9,375 bases of DNA, taken from positions 1 through 9,375 of the forward strand of contig DMNL01000120.1 in the NCBI GenBank assembly GCA_003452735.1, read 5' to 3'. The position numbers and the translations under genes were made by a program. How positions within the stretch are numbered: the stretch's first letter is position 1; the number at the start of each line of letters is the position of its first letter. The DNA comes from Spirochaetaceae bacterium (GTDB lineage Bacteria > Spirochaetota > Spirochaetia > Treponematales > Rectinemataceae). The notes beneath the pieces were generated by a model that worked only from the letters and a program-made list of their open reading frames with translations, did no database searches and had not been told where the DNA came from. Below, in pieces: positions 7,385-9,375 of this stretch.

Positions 7385-8309
7385 CATGTACCTCCTCGAT
7401 CGAAATAGATGGCCATTCAACGCTCATTTCTCCAAGGCCAAAGCCTGTATTTTTCCCAACATGAAAAATAGTACCAGCATCGAAAAGACTCTTTTCGCGA
7501 GCTCCTATCGGTCCTTGGATTTCAATCCATCCAAGCGCACCTCCAAGCTCCATGGCAGCGCTTTGTCGGTGCGAGTAGCGAGAAAAATCTTTCCATGTAA
7601 GATTGCGTTTCGTTATGATAATATCAGCAGGAGGTCGATATCCCTGTGCATCTGAAGAATCATCAGTATAAAAATAGGCCAATACTTCTATGCGTCGATA
7701 TAGACTTTGAAGAAGAGAGAAAGCATCAAAATCTAATGTGTACTGCCCTCGATGTTTGATTCTTGCAGGCGTAATAAAATGTATATTTGCTTTATTTGCT
7801 ATAGAGCAATCTGTTTCTTCAAAAGAAAATATCTTTGTAGATAAAGGATTTAAAATAGGAACGCCAAGACTCTTACCATTTGTCGAATCAGTAATCTGTG
7901 CAATTGAAAACATTATTTGATCTGAGAAAATGCCTTCATCCCCTGCTCTCTGGAATGCAAGCACAACAAAAGGGAAGAACTGCAATGCAAAGCCTATTAG
8001 TGTTATTGTAAATTCATATTGTTTGCCAGAATTTATTACTTTGCCATGAGTTAATACAAAAGGATGAGCACCCCGATTTCTTCCTGGTAAGACTTTTGTG
8101 TCTTTGGGAATAGGGCTCTCAAACAATACTGCATAAGCACATGATTGTGAGATATTGCATTTTTCGCATGAAAGTTGGCGTTGTACACAGCAGATTCTCT
8201 TTAGTTGTGTACCCAGAAGCGATCTAAGGATAAAAGTAGGAAGAGTATTCCAACTGATAGGTTTTTCGAAATCGAGCAAAAAAGAGACCTTGCCATATAT
8301 AATCTTCAC
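7368..8309 (-). CDS. cas6: Cas6 pre-crRNA processing endoribonuclease (RAMP family)
   Basis: A 313-residue Cas6-type RAMP protein, expected to cleave precursor crRNA in the repeats before hand-over to the Csm complex. The N-terminal part carries a Cys cluster (C40, C41, C48, C51, C57; C48-x2-C51-x5-C57) followed by AHPFVL (81-86). This arrangement is typical of the Cas6 group with a conserved C-terminal RAMP domain. The C-terminal glycine-rich loop HVGKNTGFGLGEMSV lies at 283-297. Several histidines (82, 88, 186, 247) are candidates for catalysis but I cannot assign one. The start is GTG with AAGGAG six bases upstream (8316-8321). It is the first gene of the operon, and its end overlaps cas10. 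Confidence 0.9.
   Translation of the reverse strand: MKIIYGKVSFLLDFEKPISWNTLPTFILRSLLGTQLKRICCVQRQLSCEKCNISQSCAYAVLFESPIPKDTKVLPGRNRGAHPFVLTHGKVINSGKQYEFTITLIGFALQFFPFVVLAFQRAGDEGIFSDQIMFSIAQITDSTNGKSLGVPILNPLSTKIFSFEETDCSIANKANIHFITPARIKHRGQYTLDFDAFSLLQSLYRRIEVLAYFYTDDSSDAQGYRPPADIIITKRNLTWKDFSRYSHRQSAAMELGGALGWIEIQGPIGAREKSLFDAGTIFHVGKNTGFGLGEMSVEWPSISIEEVHDASIE
7385..7397 (-). promoter_or_regulatory. Ribosome binding site deciding the cas10 start
   Basis: GAGGAGG on the minus strand (7391-7397) lies inside the 3' end of cas6 and precedes two adjacent ATG codons by three and six bases. The six-base spacing fits the second ATG (7382-7384), which I use as the start. Confidence 0.7.
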
Positions 8310-8321
8310 GGCGTTCTCCTT
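8310..8321 (-). promoter_or_regulatory. Ribosome binding site for the GTG start of cas6
   Basis: AAGGAG on the minus strand (8316-8321) lies six bases before GTG at 8307-8309. No in-frame ATG has a better site, so the GTG start is well supported. Confidence 0.75.
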
Positions 8322-8347
8322 ATTGATCTTTAGACATTATTTAAAAA

Positions 8348-8373
8348 TTATTGACTACAATAACTTCATGAAG
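8348..8373. promoter_or_regulatory. Adjacent palindromes upstream of cas6, possible operator
   Basis: TTATTG-acta-CAATAA (8348-8363) is a perfect inverted repeat, directly followed by the perfect 10-base palindrome CTTCATGAAG (8364-8373). They begin 38 bases upstream of the cas6 start codon, where a regulator of the operon could bind. Binding is inference. AT-rich sequence yields short palindromes by chance. Confidence 0.3.
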
Positions 8374-8460
8374 ACGAATTATTTTTTGCTATCAAAATAT
8401 ACATATGTAAATAATAAAAAAACACATTTAATTATTCCTGATTGCATAAAAAATTATCAC

Positions 8461-8492
8461 AAAAGCCATTCGCCGAAACAGAATTGGCTTTT
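8461..8492. terminator. Hairpin AAAAGCCA / TGGCTTTT, possible terminator or attenuator
   Basis: An 8-base perfect stem, AAAAGCCA (8461-8468) with TGGCTTTT (8485-8492), encloses a 16-base loop; the stem can extend with TTC/GAA past one bulged base. On the plus strand the U-rich end runs into TTTTATATAT. On the minus strand a T6 run follows after about seven bases. It could end leftward transcripts starting further upstream, or act in the cas leader RNA. The stem is GC-poor, so strength is uncertain. Confidence 0.35.
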
Positions 8493-8500
8493 ATATATCT

Positions 8501-8510
8501 GACCTCCTTA
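8501..8510 (-). promoter_or_regulatory. Orphan Shine-Dalgarno sequence without a matching gene
   Basis: The minus strand reads TAAGGAGGTC, nearly identical to the site before csm4 (CAAGGAGGTC). No ATG, GTG or TTG lies at normal spacing. The nearest ATG, about 30 bases on, opens only 13 codons. It may be a relic of a lost gene start, or chance. Confidence 0.3.
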
Positions 8511-8525
8511 TAAGAATAGACTAGC

Positions 8526-8567
8526 TTGCATCAGAAGTAAATAAAGCTTTATAAGATTTAGTATAAT
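8526..8567 (+). promoter_or_regulatory. Possible plus-strand promoter
   Basis: TTGCAT (8526-8531), an 18-base spacer and TATAAG (8550-8555) form a fair promoter. A perfect TATAAT follows at 8562-8567 but has no good -35 box at 17 bases. A transcript from here would run toward the hairpin at 8633-8651 or on to the cupin gene. Confidence 0.3.
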
Positions 8568-8632
8568 AGGAGATACGGGACATATAGTGTCACTCTCAAA
8601 ATTCTATCAAATAATTTTTAGATTTTTCATTT

Positions 8633-8656
8633 AAAGCCCAGCTTTGGCTTTTATAA
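8633..8656 (+). terminator. Weak plus-strand terminator-like hairpin
   Basis: AAAGCC (8633-8638) pairs with GGCTTT (8646-8651) around a 7-base loop, and the sequence continues TTATAA, giving a short U-rich tail. The 6-base stem is weak. It could end a short RNA starting near 8570. Confidence 0.3.
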
Positions 8657-8775
8657 ACATCTAAAAAAGACTTTTGATAAGAATCTATCCTTGAAAAAGA
8701 GTTTAGATACGGAAACGTTAGCTTTTACAAAGAGTAGCATTTGGAATTTTCACCAACGGCTTTTAAAATATCATC

Positions 8776-8803
8776 TTTACAGACTTACCTGGCTCACTAT
8801 AGA
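8776..8803 (+). promoter_or_regulatory. Likely promoter of the cupin gene
   Basis: TTTACA (8776-8781) matches the -35 consensus at five of six bases. After 16 bases comes TATAGA (8798-8803), which matches four of six -10 positions. Transcription would begin near 8810, giving a leader of about 45 bases before the ATG at 8857. A strong ribosome binding site (GGAGG, 8845-8849) lies in that leader. Confidence 0.45.
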
Positions 8804-8856
8804 TTCCTCTTGAATAGGAAAGGGGAAAAAGATTTTTATAGCTTGGAGGAATCAGT

Positions 8857-9192
8857 ATGATCGAAAAAGCATACCGGTTTACGCACACAGATGATTTCAT
8901 TACGGAAAAGATTATCGACGACGAGCACGTGAACATCAATCACATAGTAGTTGCGCCGGGCGGATATGTGCCAGTCCATGTCGCAAATTCCCATGTTCAT
9001 CAGATCATCGTTCGAGGAACAATAAGTCTAAGACTAGAAGATGAGCCTGTCGTTCGCTACACTGCAGGGAGCATTGTTGCTATTCCATTCAACACGAAAA
9101 TGGAGATCCGCAACGAAGGCAGCGATACACTGGAATTCTTCGTCGTAAAGGCTTCCAACCCGCGCTCCATGCCGCCAACTAAGAAAGTCTAG
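8857..9192 (+). CDS. Small single-domain cupin protein, function unknown
   Basis: A 111-residue protein with the cupin barrel pattern and no signal peptide or membrane segment, so probably cytosolic. Cupin motif 1 covers about residues 35-54: PGGYVPVHVANSHVHQ then G54, with His41, His46 and His48 as likely metal ligands. The usual motif-1 Glu is Gln49. Motif 2 (71-86) keeps Gly71, Pro77 and Asn86, but the usual His is Met82. Metal binding is therefore possible but atypical. The start is secure: GGAGG lies seven bases before the ATG. It is transcribed divergently from the cas operon and is probably unrelated to it. Small cupins include sugar isomerases, dioxygenases and sensor domains, and I cannot assign a substrate. 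The C-terminal tail SMPPTKKV is short and polar. Confidence 0.85.
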   Translation: MIEKAYRFTHTDDFITEKIIDDEHVNINHIVVAPGGYVPVHVANSHVHQIIVRGTISLRLEDEPVVRYTAGSIVAIPFNTKMEIRNEGSDTLEFFVVKASNPRSMPPTKKV

Positions 9193-9321
9193 GTGGCATT
9201 TATTTCACATAACTTCTGTATTTTCAAAAAGTGGGCGGTAATTATCTACTCTTTTGCATGCTATGAAATCCCAAGTTGATATTTACTCAAGATGGCGACT
9301 ATGCTCATTGATGGCTTCTAC
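9193..9321. other. Intergenic stretch between the cupin gene and an IS-like end
   Basis: About 130 bases without a gene. I see no hairpin with a T-tract that would serve as terminator for the cupin gene, and no promoter that I can defend. Confidence 0.4.
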
Positions 9322-9375
9322 TGATCTGCTCCCTAAAAACTGGACCCTTCCAATTAATTTTTCCTAAAAGTGGTC
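9322..9375. mobile_element. Probable terminal inverted repeat of an IS3-family element (partial)
   Basis: From 9322 the sequence reads TGATCTGCTCCCTAAAAACT then GGACC. It begins with TG and carries the CTGCTCCCTAAAAACTGGAC core that I know from ends of IS3-family (IS150-like) elements. A related word, TCCTAAAAGTGGTC, follows at 9362-9375, giving an imperfect direct repeat of CCTAAAAA-CTGGACC. The transposase genes would lie to the right, outside the window. The other end and any target duplication cannot be seen, so this could also be a remnant. Confidence 0.55.

Larger units (their letters stand above)
8310..8856. other. AT-rich divergent intergenic region between cas6 and the cupin gene
   Basis: About 547 bases with no convincing protein gene on either strand. 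It must hold the promoter of the cas operon (minus) and of the cupin gene (plus). Visible structure includes three short palindromes near cas6, a hairpin at 8461-8492, an orphan Shine-Dalgarno sequence at 8501-8510, a TATAAT box at 8562-8567, a second hairpin at 8633-8651, and three copies of GGCTTTTA (8486, 8646, 8758). No tRNA, riboswitch or CRISPR repeat pattern is recognisable. Confidence 0.6.

Noticed and set aside
4985..7420. Longer Cas10 start at 7420
   Set aside because: It would overlap cas6 by 53 bases, has no ribosome binding site and adds residues not typical of the family; the ATG at 7384 has a strong site.
7281..7655. Plus-strand 124-codon frame opposite the cas10/cas6 junction
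   Set aside because: It is antisense to two confidently assigned genes and has no recognisable product.
8155..8502. Plus-strand 115-codon reading frame across the cas6 start and intergenic region
   Set aside because: It is antisense to the well supported 5' end of cas6, runs through low-complexity AT-rich sequence and has no credible ribosome binding site.
8310..8856. CRISPR array in the long intergenic region
   Set aside because: No exact repeats of 24-37 bases at regular spacing are present; the longest repeated word is about 12 bases (TTGGCTTTTATA).

Overview
The window holds one long minus-strand gene block, from about 8310 down to 85, that encodes a complete-looking type III-A (Csm) CRISPR-Cas system. 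In transcription order it reads cas6, cas10 (csm1), csm2, csm3, csm4, csm5, cas1, cas2 and a second, divergent cas2. Neighbouring genes overlap by 4 to 17 bases or are separated by no more than 29 bases, so it looks like a single operon. Base composition is moderate to AT-rich. Shine-Dalgarno sites are strong (AAGGAG or GGAGG), which indicates a bacterium. Nothing in the window fixes the phylum.

How the genes work together: Cas6 would cut precursor crRNA. Csm3 forms the backbone and Csm2 the inner filament of the effector. Csm4 with Cas10 caps the crRNA 5' end and Csm5 the 3' end. Cas10 keeps both the HD nuclease motif and the GGDD cyclase motif, so it should cut DNA and make cyclic oligoadenylate when target RNA binds. 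Cas1 with one or both Cas2 proteins would capture new spacers. The order matches the Mycobacterium tuberculosis type III-A locus as I know it, with two differences. The slot where csm6 would lie (between csm5 and cas1) is empty, with only 10 bases between the genes, and an extra cas2 follows the first. No CRISPR array is visible; one would be expected just left of position 1.

Region 8310-8856 is a non-coding AT-rich stretch between the divergent cas operon and a small cupin gene. It contains palindromes just upstream of cas6, a strong Shine-Dalgarno sequence with no gene behind it, hairpins built from AAAAGCC/GGCTTTT, and a recurring GGCTTTTA word. A fair promoter for the cupin gene lies at 8776-8803. 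The plus-strand gene at 8857-9192 is a small single-domain cupin that lacks one usual metal-binding histidine. At the right edge, from about 9322, the sequence resembles the terminal inverted repeat of an IS3-family insertion sequence whose body lies outside the window.
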